The notes beneath the pieces were generated by a model. It saw only the letters and a list, made by a program, of their open reading frames with translations, did no database searches and was not told the DNA's origin. From NCBI RefSeq assembly GCF_017833525.1, contig NZ_JAFICD010000007.1, positions 1 to 64,000 of the forward strand: a DNA stretch of 64,000 nucleotides. The letters run 5' to 3'. Shown piece by piece: positions 19,194-30,497 of this stretch (the stretch's first letter is position 1; every line of letters starts with the position of its first letter). Made by a program: the position numbers and the translations under genes. Source of the stretch: Duganella sp. 1411 (GTDB taxonomy: Bacteria; Pseudomonadota; Gammaproteobacteria; Burkholderiales; Burkholderiaceae_D).

Positions 19194-20224
19194 CAGCGCT
19201 CCTCGGGACAGCGTTGCACCAGCACGCAGGCGTCGTCGCGCCCGCGCGCGAAATCGCGCAGCAGCACCGCCGCCACGATGGCCGGGTCGCAGGCGGCCAG
19301 GCCGGGATACTGCGCCAGGTCCCACTGGGTGCCGATGCCGTCGCTGGCCAGGATCACCAGCGCGCCCGGTGGGCACGGCAGCGCGAACTCCTGCACCTTG
19401 CGCATGTTGTGGCCGACGATGCCGTTGTGCGACATCATCTGGCGCCGCGTGTCGCCGTCGATCACGCAGGCGCCGATGTTGCCCACGCCGGCGAAATACA
19501 GCTGGCGCGCCGGCAGGTCCAGCAGCGCCAGCGCCTGCGCCGCGCCGCGCGTCGGCCGCAGCGCCGCGTGGCACACCTCGATCTGCGCGGCCGGCCGCAT
19601 GCCCGGCTGCAGCGCCACCGCGTCGACGGCGGCGCGGGCCGCCTTGGCCGCCTCCGGCCCGTGTCCCAGGCCGTCGACCACCATCAGCGCGATGGCGTGC
19701 TGCTGGCGCGCCACCAGCCAGGCGTCGCCGCTCTCGGTCTCGCCGCCCAGCGGCAGGCAGACCGCGCCCGATCCCGCGCGCGCGGCCGGCCGCGGCTCGG
19801 CCGCGCCGGCCCACAGCCGCATGCAAAACGCCGCGCCCTTGCCCGGATGGGCGTAGACGTCGAATTCATCGGCCAGGCGGCGCATCGCCCCCAGGCCGGT
19901 GCCGGCCGTGCCGGCGCTCGAGACGCCGTCGCGCAGCGCCTGGCCCAGGTTGGCGATGCCGGGCCCCTTGTCGAAGGCCAGCACCTCGACGCCGGCGCGC
20001 CCGCCGCTGAACACCGGCGCGAGCGCGATGCGGCCCTCGCCGGCGTGCTTGAGGATGTTGGTGGCGGCCTCGCTGATGACGATCGCCACCTGGCCGCTGC
20101 GCACATCGTCGAAGCCGGCGTCCTGCGCCATGCGCTGGCCGTAACGGCGGACGGTGGCGATGTCGCTCGGGTGCACAATCGAAATCCACTGCTGGCCGTC
20201 GAAGGAACTGGCTATTTTTTCCAT
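19193..20224 (-). CDS. HATPase/SpoIIE-type phosphatase fusion (RsbX-like)
   Basis: The 343-residue protein has an N-terminal anti-sigma-type ATPase (about 15-140: VISEAATNILKHAG N-box, FDKGPGI, GTAGTGLGAMRRL) and a C-terminal SpoIIE/RsbX-like PP2C phosphatase (about 150-340: VVDGLGHGPEA, SHNGIVGHN, LASDGIGTQWD). In Bacillus, RsbX dephosphorylates RsbR and RsbS to reset the stressosome; a fused form is known in proteobacterial Rsb modules. Its start lies 13 bases inside the end of rsbT, so it is translationally coupled. Confidence 0.88.
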   Translation of the reverse strand: MEKIASSFDGQQWISIVHPSDIATVRRYGQRMAQDAGFDDVRSGQVAIVISEAATNILKHAGEGRIALAPVFSGGRAGVEVLAFDKGPGIANLGQALRDGVSSAGTAGTGLGAMRRLADEFDVYAHPGKGAAFCMRLWAGAAEPRPAARAGSGAVCLPLGGETESGDAWLVARQQHAIALMVVDGLGHGPEAAKAARAAVDAVALQPGMRPAAQIEVCHAALRPTRGAAQALALLDLPARQLYFAGVGNIGACVIDGDTRRQMMSHNGIVGHNMRKVQEFALPCPPGALVILASDGIGTQWDLAQYPGLAACDPAIVAAVLLRDFARGRDDACVLVQRCPEER

Positions 20225-20679
20225 TTGACGATGGCGACCGCGGTGCCCTCTCCGCTGCGTGAATCGATGTCGAATTCGTCGACGAGGCGTTTGGCGCCGC
20301 CCAGGCCCAGGCCCAGGCCGCCGCCGCTGGTGTAACCGTCGCGCAGCGCCTGCGCCACGTCGGCGATGCCGGGGCCGTCGTCGGCGAACACCAGCCGCAG
20401 GCCGTTGCGCACGCCGTCCGACAACTTCTGGGCGACCACCACGCCGCCGCCGCCGTACTTGATGGTGTTGCGCGCCAGTTCGCTGGCGGCGGTCACCAGC
20501 TTGGTCTGCTCGACCAGGCTCAATTTGAGTTCGAGCGCGTGCTCGCGCACCACCTTGCGCACGCCGACGACGTGCTCGTCGGTGCGCAGCGGCAGCAGCA
20601 CGCTGGCGCGCACCAGCTTGTCCGCTTCCAGCAACGGCGAGGCGAAGCGCACCGGCTGCGCTGGCGACGCAGCGTTCAT
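20212..20679 (-). CDS. rsbT: RsbT-like serine/threonine switch kinase
   Basis: A 155-residue GHKL kinase of the RsbT type. The N-box ASELARNTIKYGGGG (Asn71), G1 box DDGPGIADV and G2 region GLGLGLGGAKRL are all intact, so it should bind ATP and phosphorylate the STAS proteins encoded upstream. Length fits RsbT (about 133) with a longer N-terminus. It overlaps rsbS by four bases and the phosphatase gene by 13. In Bacillus RsbT released from the complex activates a phosphatase; here the following SpoIIE protein or the kinases are candidate targets. Confidence 0.9.
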   Translation of the reverse strand: MNAASPAQPVRFASPLLEADKLVRASVLLPLRTDEHVVGVRKVVREHALELKLSLVEQTKLVTAASELARNTIKYGGGGVVVAQKLSDGVRNGLRLVFADDGPGIADVAQALRDGYTSGGGLGLGLGGAKRLVDEFDIDSRSGEGTAVAIVKWKK

Positions 20680-21032
20680 TGATAACTCTTGCCGAGCAGC
20701 GCCATGCCCTTTTCGACATTGAGCGCGGTTTTCACGCCCGGCAAGGTCAGGCCCAGCTCGACGAGCGTGATCGCCACGGCCGGCTGCATGCCCACCAGCA
20801 CGGTCTGGGCGTCGAGCACGCGCGCCATCGCCGCCGTGTTGCTGATCATGCGGCCGATGAAGGAATCGACCAGGTCGAGCGCGGAGATATCGATCAACAC
20901 GCCCTTGGCCTGGTCCTTGACGATGCGCTCGGTCAGGTCGTCCTGCAAGGTCATCGCCAGGCGGTCATGCATGTCGACCTGGATCGTCACCAGCAGCAGG
21001 TCGCCGATGCGCAGAATGGGAATGCGGTCCAT
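20676..21032 (-). CDS. rsbS: RsbS-like STAS-domain scaffold of the stressosome
   Basis: A 118-residue single STAS domain with the order and length of RsbS. The phosphorylation serine is Ser57 in DLVDSFIGRM, matching Ser59 of Bacillus RsbS. RsbS forms the core of the 1.8-MDa stressosome with RsbR and holds RsbT until phosphorylated. It starts seven bases after the rsbR stop and ends overlapping rsbT (ATGA). Confidence 0.92.
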   Translation of the reverse strand: MDRIPILRIGDLLLVTIQVDMHDRLAMTLQDDLTERIVKDQAKGVLIDISALDLVDSFIGRMISNTAAMARVLDAQTVLVGMQPAVAITLVELGLTLPGVKTALNVEKGMALLGKSYQ

Positions 21033-21039
21033 CGCCGGC

Positions 21040-21900
21040 TCAGGCTTTGCGGCTGATGGTCGAGCCCACCCGCGCCAGCGCCACGATGAAGGCGTCGGCC
21101 AGGGTCGCCTTGGTGACCACGTCGTCCAGGTTCACGCCCAGGTGGACGATGGTTTGGGCGATCTGCGGGCGGATGCCGCTGATGATGCAGTCGGCGCCCA
21201 TCAGGCGGGCCGCGGCGATGGTCTTCATCAGGTGCTGGGCCACCAGCGTGTCGACGGTGGGCACGCCGGTGATGTCGATGATGGCGATGGCGGCGCCGGT
21301 TTCGACGATCTTCTCGAGCAGGCTCTCCATCACCACCTGGGTGCGGGCGCTGTCGAGGGTGCCGATCAGCGGCAGCGCCAGGATGTCGGTCCACAGCTTG
21401 ACGACCGGCGTCGACAACTCCAGCAGCTCCTGCTGCTGGCGCACGATGATCTGGTCGCGCGAGCGCTGGAACACTTCGATGGTGAACAGGCCCAGTTTGT
21501 CGAGCAACGCGCTGACGTTCCACAGCGCCTCGGCCAGCAGCTCCGGCTCGGCCGCCAGCGACTGGCGCAGGCTGGTGAACAGCGACTGCTTGAGCGAGAA
21601 CACGAACGTGGCCGTCTCGCTCGGCGTCGAGCCCTGCTTGGCGCGCTGGCCGGAGATCTCGGTCAGCTGGTCGCGCACCTCGTCCCAGGCGCGGCCCTCG
21701 ATGCTGTCGAAGCCGCCGTTCAGCGTGGCCTCCGGCAGCAGCGCCAGCAACTGGCGGCAATGGCGCCGCAATTGTTCCTGCGCGGCGCCGTCGCTGCGGA
21801 AGGCCAGGCTCTCCAGATTGGTGATCCAGTCGGCGCCGATGTCGGCCTGGTGCTGTTGGATCAGGGCGCTGATACGGCGTGCGTTATCGTTGGTGGTCAT
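21040..21900 (-). CDS. rsbR: RsbR-like stressosome sensor with C-terminal STAS domain
   Basis: The 286-residue protein has an all-helical N-terminal sensor region (about 5-165, RsbRD-like, with no haem-globin signature recognised) and a C-terminal STAS domain (about 170-285). Both regulatory threonines of RsbR are present in context: T181 in PLIGTLDSAR and T218 in GVPTVDTLV, matching T171 and T205. It is the first gene of the operon. The ATG at 21900 has TGGGGA upstream; a TTG codon directly before it is not needed. The signal it senses is unknown. Confidence 0.9.
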   Translation of the reverse strand: MTTNDNARRISALIQQHQADIGADWITNLESLAFRSDGAAQEQLRRHCRQLLALLPEATLNGGFDSIEGRAWDEVRDQLTEISGQRAKQGSTPSETATFVFSLKQSLFTSLRQSLAAEPELLAEALWNVSALLDKLGLFTIEVFQRSRDQIIVRQQQELLELSTPVVKLWTDILALPLIGTLDSARTQVVMESLLEKIVETGAAIAIIDITGVPTVDTLVAQHLMKTIAAARLMGADCIISGIRPQIAQTIVHLGVNLDDVVTKATLADAFIVALARVGSTISRKA

Positions 21901-21926
21901 CAAATCCCCAGAATGAGAGCGTGCAA

Positions 21927-21954
21927 ATTAAATAGCGGTAAGAAATAGTATCAA
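21927..21954 (-). promoter_or_regulatory. promoter of the stressosome operon
   Basis: On the minus strand: -35 TTGATA (21954-21949), a 16-base spacer and -10 TTTAAT (21932-21927), each five of six to consensus. The predicted start near 21920 gives a 20-base leader to rsbR. This indicates a housekeeping sigma factor, not an alternative one. Confidence 0.65.
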
Positions 21955-22058
21955 TGATTGCGGCTTTTCCGATGTTCAATTGACCACACGCGCGCGCCGC
22001 GCAGGCAGCATAACAGGGGGAATGACGTTACGGAGGGGAAACCGAAGAAATATTCTAT

Positions 22059-23015
22059 TCAGGCGGCGTCGTGGAAAATGACGCCGAGGGTATGGCGCAG
22101 CGGCCCCGGGCCGGCGCCGGCCGGCGCGCGCAGGCGGCTCACGCCATGCCGCATGGCAACCCGATAGACGCCGCGCGCGCCTTGCGCCGGCCGGTGGTTG
22201 ACGGGGAAGATGACCATGTCGCCGCGCCGCAGCGGCACCACCTCCACCCGCGACTGCATGCGCGGGCGCTGCTCGGTGAGCACGAATTCGCCGCCGTCGA
22301 AGTCGGTTCCCGGTTCGCTCAGCAAAATCGCCGCCTGCAGCGGGAACACGTGCTCGCCATATAAATCCTGGTGCAGGCAGTTGTAGTCGCCGGCGCCGTA
22401 TTGCAACAGCAGCGGCGTCGGGCGGTTCTGGCCGGCGGCGTGGCAACGGGCCAAAAAGTCGGCGTGGTCGGGCGGGAAGCGCGCCTCGATGTCGAGCAGC
22501 TCGTGCCAGCGGTTGGCGATCGCGGCCAGCGGGCCGTACAGCGCCTGGCGCAGCGCCGAGATCATCGACGGCAGCGGATAGCGGAAATACTGGTATTCGC
22601 CACTGCCAAAGCCGTGTTGCGCCATCACGACGCGGCTGCGGAACAAAGCCGGTTGCGCGTACTGCGCGGCCATGGCGACGCTTTCGTCGGCGGTCAGCAT
22701 GCCGGGCACGATGGCGTAGCCGTGGGCGTTGAGCTCGTCGGCGATGGCTTGCCAGTCCAGCCCCGCCACGTGGGCGGCGATGCCGGCCGCCGCGCCCAGC
22801 GCGCGGCGCGCGTTGGCCAGCGCCTGCGCGCGGGTGGCGGCATCGGCGGCATCGGCCGTGCCGGCGGCGGACGGCGCCGCTTCGGCGCCCTCGCCGCCCG
22901 CCGGCCCGGCTTGCGGGGCGGGCTTGGTGGGCCTGGCCGGCGCCACCGGCGCCGTCTTGCGCGGCTGGCGCGGCGGCGCGGCGGCGCCGAAATCGAACTC
23001 GCCATTGCTAGTCAT
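22059..23015 (-). CDS. 2OG-Fe(II) oxygenase coupled to ada
   Basis: A 318-residue protein. The N-terminal 80 residues are low-complexity Ala/Pro-rich. The catalytic part (about 90-315) shows the iron-binding HxD as CLHQDLYGEHVFPLQ and a distal GDMVIFPVNHRP... MRHGVSRLR block, which fits a 2-oxoglutarate/Fe(II) dioxygenase of the prolyl-hydroxylase-like group. It starts at 23015, overlapping the ada stop by eight bases, so it is coupled to a DNA alkylation repair gene. A role in alkylation repair, by analogy with AlkB, is inference; it is not AlkB itself by motif spacing. Confidence 0.85.
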   Translation of the reverse strand: MTSNGEFDFGAAAPPRQPRKTAPVAPARPTKPAPQAGPAGGEGAEAAPSAAGTADAADAATRAQALANARRALGAAAGIAAHVAGLDWQAIADELNAHGYAIVPGMLTADESVAMAAQYAQPALFRSRVVMAQHGFGSGEYQYFRYPLPSMISALRQALYGPLAAIANRWHELLDIEARFPPDHADFLARCHAAGQNRPTPLLLQYGAGDYNCLHQDLYGEHVFPLQAAILLSEPGTDFDGGEFVLTEQRPRMQSRVEVVPLRRGDMVIFPVNHRPAQGARGVYRVAMRHGVSRLRAPAGAGPGPLRHTLGVIFHDAA

Positions 23016-24099
23016 TGCCCGGCCTTTCCCGGTCCAGCAGCGCCGCCTTGCGGTCCACGCCCCAGCGATAGCCGGAAATCGAGCCATCGTTGCGCACCAC
23101 CCGGTGGCACGGAATCGCCACCGCCAGCGCGTTGGCGGCGCAGGCGCCGGCCACCGCGCGCGCGCCCTTGGGCAAGCCGACCAGCTGCGCCAGTTCGGCG
23201 TAGCTGACCGTGCGCCCGGCGGGAATCGCTTGCAACGCCTGCCACACGCGCCGCTGGAAGGCCGTTCCGCGCACGTCCAGCGGCAGGTCGAGGCCGAGCT
23301 CCGGCCGCTCCACCATGCCCACCACGCGCGAGACCACCTGTTCGTATTCGGCCTCGGCGCCGATCAGTTCCGCCTTCGGAAAGCGGTCCTGCAGGTCGCG
23401 CACCAGGAAATCGGGATCGTCGTCGATCAGGATCGCGCAGATGCCCTGCGCGGTGCTGGCCACCAGAATCGCCCCCAGCGAACAGGCGCCGATGGCGAAG
23501 CGGATCACGGCGCCGGCGCCGCCGGCGCGGAAGGCGCTCGGCGTCATGCCCAGCACCGCCGGCGAGCTGGCGTAAAAACGGCCGCTGGAATTGAAGCCGG
23601 CGTCGTAGATCGCCTCGGTGACTGTCGCCTGCCGCGCCAGGCCGGCCTGCACGCGCCGCGCGCGCCGCGCCTGCGCATACGCTTTCGGCGTGATTCCGGT
23701 GACCGCCTTGAACACGCGGTGGAAATGGAAGCGGCTCACGCCGACGGCGGCGGCCAGCGTGTCGAGGTCGGGCGCCTCGTCGGCCGCGTCGATCAGGCGG
23801 CAGGCCTCGGCCACCAGCGCGGCCTGGCGCTCGGCCAGCGGCGGCTGCTCGGGCTTGCAGCGCAGGCAGGGGCGGAAGCCGGCCCGCAGCGCCTCCTCGC
23901 GGCTGTCGTGGAACGCCACGTTCTTGCGCAGGGCCGGACGGGCGCCGCACGACGGCCGGCAAAACACGCCGGTACTGCGCACCGAATACCAGAACACGCC
24001 GTCGGCGCCGGCGTCGCGCCGCCGCACGGCGTCCCAGCGCGCCTGCTCGCCGGCATAGGGGCCGGCTTGGCCGGCGCTGTCGTTTATTGAGTTGTCCAT
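23008..24099 (-). CDS. ada: Ada, methylated-DNA-cysteine methyltransferase and transcriptional activator
   Basis: The 363-residue protein has the full Ada layout: N-terminal methyl-phosphotriester acceptor with zinc cysteines (STGVFCRPSCGAR ... CLRCKP, about 30-80), AraC-type helix-turn-helix (about 95-185) and a C-terminal O6-methylguanine methyltransferase with the active-site IPCHRVV (about 325). It repairs alkylated DNA and activates the adaptive response. The ATG at 24099 is preferred over the one at 24111 because GGAG lies six bases before it. It is divergent from hutC across a repeat-bearing intergenic region. Confidence 0.93.
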   Translation of the reverse strand: MDNSINDSAGQAGPYAGEQARWDAVRRRDAGADGVFWYSVRSTGVFCRPSCGARPALRKNVAFHDSREEALRAGFRPCLRCKPEQPPLAERQAALVAEACRLIDAADEAPDLDTLAAAVGVSRFHFHRVFKAVTGITPKAYAQARRARRVQAGLARQATVTEAIYDAGFNSSGRFYASSPAVLGMTPSAFRAGGAGAVIRFAIGACSLGAILVASTAQGICAILIDDDPDFLVRDLQDRFPKAELIGAEAEYEQVVSRVVGMVERPELGLDLPLDVRGTAFQRRVWQALQAIPAGRTVSYAELAQLVGLPKGARAVAGACAANALAVAIPCHRVVRNDGSISGYRWGVDRKAALLDRERPGND

Positions 24100-24168
24100 C
24101 GCGGACTCCATCGTTGAATTGGAATGATGCCATGCTAGCGGGCGGCGGATCGCGGCACACTCCGGGTC

Positions 24169-24224
24169 TTGCTTTTGAATCGTTGCTTTTGAATTCTTGC
24201 TTTTGAATCGAGGCTTTTGGATTG
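24169..24224 (+). repeat. four tandem 14-bp repeats in the ada/hutC divergent promoter region
   Basis: TTGCTTTTGAATCG (24169-24182), TTGCTTTTGAATTC (24183-24196), TTGCTTTTGAATCG (24197-24210) and a diverged AGGCTTTTGGATTG (24211-24224) follow without gaps. They end 20 bases before the hutC ATG and start 70 bases before the ada ATG. They may bind a regulator or result from slippage. Confidence 0.85.
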
Positions 24225-24244
24225 TACCCCTGTCCGATGCTAAA

Positions 24245-25033
24245 ATGCCCGCTCTGCCGCCTGCGGAGGCGCGCCCGGAGACCCGTTTGGACGATCAAGC
24301 AAAGCGAGAAAACCCCGCGCCGGGCGCCCCGGACGGCACCCCTATTTTCCAGCGCATCAAAGACCACTTGCTGGCGCAGATCACGGCCGGCGTCTGGAAG
24401 GAAGGCGACGTGATCCCGTCCGAGCAGGCGCTGGTCAAACAATTCGGCGTCTCCCGCATGACGGTCAACCGCGCCGTGCGCGAGCTGACGGCCGAGCAGG
24501 TGCTCACGCGCCGCCAGGGCGCCGGCACCTACGTCGCCCAGCAAAAGTACCAGGCCACGCTGCTGGAGATCAAATCGATCGCCGACGAGGTGCGCGCGCG
24601 CGGCCACGTCCACCGCAGCAGCCTGCAGCAGCTCGAACGCGGCAAGGCCAGCGACCTGATGGCCAAGCAGTTCGACCTGCCGCCCGGCCACCCGCTGTTC
24701 CATTCGGTGATCATCCACTTCGAAAACGGCGTGCCGATCCAGGTCGAGGACCGCTGGGTCAATCCGCTGTGCGCGCCCGACTACATGGAACAGGACTTCG
24801 CCAGCATCACCCCCAACGAATACCTGATGCAGGCGGCGCCGCTGCAGGGCGCCACCTACAGCATCGAGGCGCTGGCCACGCCGCGCGACATCGCCGACAT
24901 GCTGGCCATCGACACCCGCCAGGCCTGCCTGGTGCTCAAGCGCCAGACCGTCTCGGGCGGGCGCATCGCCAGCATCGCCACCATGTGGCATCCCGGCCAC
25001 CGCTACCAGTTCGCCGGCAGCTTCGCGCAATAG
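24245..25033 (+). CDS. hutC: GntR/UTRA-family histidine-utilisation repressor
   Basis: A 262-residue GntR regulator of the HutC subfamily. The winged helix (about 32-98) contains IPSEQALVKQFGVSRMTVNRA, and the UTRA ligand domain (about 115-255) has RARGHVHRS and FENGVPIQVEDRWVNP. HutC binds operators in hut promoters and is released by urocanate. A matching operator lies in the hut promoter at 10724-10739, but the gene is 13.6 kb away from the operon, on the other strand. The ATG at 24245 lacks a Shine-Dalgarno; an in-frame TTG at 24197 lies within the repeats. Strand and distance are unusual, since hutC commonly sits beside hutF or hutU. Confidence 0.9.
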   Translation: MPALPPAEARPETRLDDQAKRENPAPGAPDGTPIFQRIKDHLLAQITAGVWKEGDVIPSEQALVKQFGVSRMTVNRAVRELTAEQVLTRRQGAGTYVAQQKYQATLLEIKSIADEVRARGHVHRSSLQQLERGKASDLMAKQFDLPPGHPLFHSVIIHFENGVPIQVEDRWVNPLCAPDYMEQDFASITPNEYLMQAAPLQGATYSIEALATPRDIADMLAIDTRQACLVLKRQTVSGGRIASIATMWHPGHRYQFAGSFAQ

Positions 25034-25040
25034 CGGCAAC

Positions 25041-25130
25041 TCCAGGGTCAGGTCCACCATTTCTACACGAACTGGGCTGTAGAGTTGCTTAAGGCCGCGC
25101 TCGTGTAGAAATGGTGGACCTGACCCCGGA
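25041..25130. repeat. 90-bp palindromic element (30-base arms, 30-base centre)
   Basis: Positions 25041-25070 pair with 25101-25130 in 29 of 30 bases, around a 30-base centre that is not itself symmetric. The arms contain GGTCCACCATTTCTACAC. It lies eight bases after the hutC stop and about 70 before the promoter of the next gene. It may end hutC transcripts, or be a non-autonomous element (REP/MITE-like). No second copy is seen in the window. Confidence 0.9.
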
Positions 25131-25201
25131 GTGTGTCTTTTCCGCCCCGCCGCGACGCAAATCCGTTCTTTTCTTGCCAATGCGATATCGGTGGTTAAAA
25201 C

Positions 25202-25210
25202 TGCTATAGT
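25202..25210 (+). promoter_or_regulatory. extended -10 promoter of the binding-protein/kinase gene
   Basis: TGcTATAGT matches an extended -10 box; the start would be near 25217, leaving a 37-base leader to the TTG at 25254. A TTGCCA at 25174-25179 is too far to be its -35. The location argues against the longer reading frame that begins at 25131. Confidence 0.55.
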
Positions 25211-25253
25211 TGGCTGCCCCAAGGGTAGCCACTGTCACAGGAAAGGGAAGCAC

Positions 25254-29546
<4,293 letters not shown>

Positions 29547-29569
29547 CGGCGGGGCCACGGGCGGAGCAT

Positions 29570-29691
29570 GGCGGATTACGCTACGCTAATCCGCCCTACG
29601 TGGTTCCCCGCCAGGCATGGGGCCCGGCCGCACGCCGCCGCGTCACCGCGGGAGCACGTAGGGCGGATTAGGCGGAACGCCGTAATCCGCC
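29570..29691. repeat. inverted pair of REP-like hairpins
   Basis: Hairpin 1: GGCGGATTA (29570-29578) pairs with TAATCCGCC (29587-29595). Hairpin 2: GGCGGATTA (29662-29670) pairs with TAATCCGCC (29683-29691). The flanks TACGTGG and CACGTA show that the two are inverted relative to each other, 66 bases apart, as in BIME arrangements mobilised by RAYT transposases. A half site is at 80-95. Confidence 0.85.
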
Positions 29692-29808
29692 ATCTGCGAG
29701 CCGCCGACCGGGCATGCCCGCAATGGCGCCACGCGACGGTTCGGCGCCGGGCCGGAGGCCGCGTTGCGGGCGATCCCGGCAAATAGTTTAGGGGGTTTCC
29801 ACATTCCG

Positions 29809-29838
29809 CCCACATTTTTAAAAAATGGGTTATTATTT
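29809..29838 (+). terminator. weak AT-rich hairpin, possible terminator
   Basis: CCC (29809-29811) and a T-run pair with an A-run and GGG (29827-29829), followed by TTATTATTT. The stem has a two-base bulge, so it is weak. It could end the kinase transcript, 260 bases downstream of its stop. Confidence 0.35.
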
Positions 29839-29930
29839 CAGCCATCCCCGCCTGCCGACCTTGTTGCCATCCCATCCAAGACATTGAATTCGCGCAATTG
29901 GCCTCCATCTGTTGCCTGTAACCGGCAACG

Positions 29931-29961
29931 TTGACGGCGATTGCGGACAACATGGCATAAT
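29931..29961 (+). promoter_or_regulatory. trxA promoter
   Basis: TTGACG (29931-29936) and CATAAT (29956-29961) are 19 bases apart; TG one base before the -10 gives an extended -10 that makes up for the long spacer. The leader to trxA is about 35 bases. Confidence 0.6.
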
Positions 29962-30002
29962 CTCCAGGCGTTATTGACCCACAGACCTCGATTGAGGAAT
30001 AT

Positions 30003-30329
30003 ATGAGCGAAAATATCAAACACATCACCGATACTTCTTTTGACGCGGACGTCCTCAAGTCCGACCGCCCTGTGCTGGTCGACTTCTGGGCCGAATGGTG
30101 CGGCCCTTGCAAGAGCATCGCCCCGATCCTGGAAGAAGTGGCCAAGGAATACGACGGCAAGCTGTTGATCGCCAAGATGGACGTCGATTCGAACCAGGCG
30201 GTGCCCGCCAAGTTCGGCATCCGCGGCATCCCGACCCTGATCCTGTTCAAGAACGGCGTTCCGGCCGCGCAAAAAGTGGGCGCGATGGCAAAAGGTCAAC
30301 TGACTTCTTTCATCGACAGCAATATCTAA
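30003..30329 (+). CDS. trxA: thioredoxin 1
   Basis: The 108-residue thioredoxin has the active site WCGPC at about residues 33-37 and the cis-proline loop IPTL (about 77). It reduces protein disulfides in the cytoplasm with electrons from thioredoxin reductase. GAGGA lies before the ATG at 30003. The trxA-rho-rpmE2 order is common in beta-proteobacteria. Confidence 0.98.
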   Translation: MSENIKHITDTSFDADVLKSDRPVLVDFWAEWCGPCKSIAPILEEVAKEYDGKLLIAKMDVDSNQAVPAKFGIRGIPTLILFKNGVPAAQKVGAMAKGQLTSFIDSNI

Positions 30330-30349
30330 GTACGATAGTATTTGCCTGC

Positions 30350-30381
30350 ATCGACGGCGCCGCGCCCGCGGCACCGTCGAT
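30350..30381 (+). other. strong hairpin in the rho leader
   Basis: ATCGACGG (30350-30357) pairs with CCGTCGAT (30374-30381), continued by GCCGC/GCGGC with one C-A mismatch and a four-base loop. There is no T-run. It lies 21 bases after trxA and 117 before rho, so it may shield the trxA 3' end or take part in rho autoregulation. Confidence 0.6.
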
Positions 30382-30497
30382 TACCAGCCAGAAAACGATG
30401 GCGCGGCCCGACCGACGCCCGTTTTATAATTAAACAGACAACACCACGCAGTTCCCTCCCCTACCTTTACTTTCCCGTCACGGGACACTCAACACAT

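Larger units (their letters stand above)
29547..30002. other. 456-bp intergenic region without a gene
   Basis: It holds the inverted REP-like pair (29570-29691), a weak AT-rich hairpin (29809-29838) and the trxA promoter (29931-29961). No open frame in it has a ribosome site or familiar product. Confidence 0.8.

Noticed and set aside
24221..24240. A HutC operator at the hutC promoter
   Set aside because: ATTGTACCCCTG has one TTGT-like half but no ACAA partner.
25131..25253. Earlier GTG start for the binding-protein/kinase gene
   Set aside because: It lies upstream of the extended -10 promoter and at the edge of the palindrome, and would bury the signal peptide.
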